Position numbers and translations under genes: made by a program. Below the pieces are notes generated by a model. The model searched no databases. It was not told where the DNA came from and saw only the letters and a program-made list of their open reading frames with translations. A stretch of 5,438 bases of DNA from Marinosulfonomonas sp. Its GTDB lineage: Bacteria; Pseudomonadota; Alphaproteobacteria; Rhodobacterales; Rhodobacteraceae. The first letter of the stretch is position 1, and every line of letters begins with the position of its first letter. Below are positions 5,390-5,438 of the stretch, in pieces. The stretch is from positions 1-5,438 of the forward strand of contig JALSJL010000071.1 in assembly GCA_026989405.1 (NCBI GenBank), written 5' to 3'.

Positions 5390-5438
5390 CTATTCCGCGT
5401 AGAACGCACCCGCAAGCCCGGTCCCGGCAAAGGCCCCG
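5390..5438 (-). CDS. C-terminal end of an unidentified gene (partial, 5' part off the right edge)
   Basis: Reading leftward from the edge, one frame gives the 15 residues GAFAGTGLAGAFYAE and then TAG (5392-5390). The terminator on this strand lies about 24 bases further on, which supports a real gene end here. The other two frames also stay open over this short stretch, so the frame is inferred from the terminator spacing, the G/C third bases and the Gly/Phe/Ala-rich protein-like end. The Gly-aromatic alternation (GAF, GAFYAE) would suit the last strand of a beta-rich or barrel-type envelope protein, perhaps related to the small lipoprotein at 4703-5131. That is speculation from 15 residues; no family is assigned. 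Confidence 0.5.
   Translation of the reverse strand, partial: GAFAGTGLAGAFYAE

Overview
The window looks like ordinary core chromosome from a high-GC alphaproteobacterium, most likely a member of the Rhodobacterales (Rhodobacter/Paracoccus-type). The basis is the strong GC bias at third codon positions, an IF-3 with the N-terminus typical of that group and an ATA start, a SufE and an RNase D next to a purM-purN pair, and promoters of the TTGAC type with weakly conserved -10 boxes. The order-level assignment is inference from protein sequence and gene order; no database was searched.

Layout, left to right. (1) 1-191, minus strand: the N-terminal 63 codons of a protein with one membrane anchor followed by an Ala/Glu/Lys coiled coil; it runs off the left edge. 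(2) 192-439: a divergent intergenic region with a plausible infC promoter and a 12-bp perfect palindrome beside it. (3) 440-988, plus strand: infC (translation initiation factor IF-3), starting with the rare codon ATA, followed by an intrinsic terminator at 1021-1046. (4) 1077-4540, minus strand: a gene run read right to left as purM, purN, rnd and sufE. purM and purN overlap by 4 bases with a TTG start; rnd follows 46 bases after purN; sufE follows after a 143-base gap and has its own strong ribosome binding site. (5) 4541-4702: a divergent intergenic region with a good promoter for the gene to the right and a small upstream ORF in front of purM. (6) 4703-5131, plus strand: a small lipoprotein that resembles the beta-barrel domain of transferrin-binding-protein-B-like surface lipoproteins. 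(7) 5204-5280, plus strand: a tRNA gene with anticodon CAT, most likely the isoleucine-2 (AUA-reading) tRNA, with its own promoter and an encoded CCA. (8) 5341-5438: a terminator and the last 15 codons of a minus-strand gene that enters from the right.

How the genes relate. purM and purN encode steps 5 and 3 of de novo IMP synthesis and are probably translationally coupled. rnd (3' exonuclease) and sufE (sulfur transfer for Fe-S cluster assembly) are unrelated in function and appear to be carried along on the same strand. infC is monocistronic here and convergent with sufE; the two share the hairpin between them. I found no phage, insertion sequence, CRISPR array, toxin-antitoxin pair or defence locus, and I do not think the window holds a new multi-gene system. 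The points most worth a second look are the ATA start of infC, the TTGA coupling of purM and purN, the small ORF and misplaced Shine-Dalgarno sequence ahead of purM, the small barrel lipoprotein, and the identity of the CAT-anticodon tRNA.
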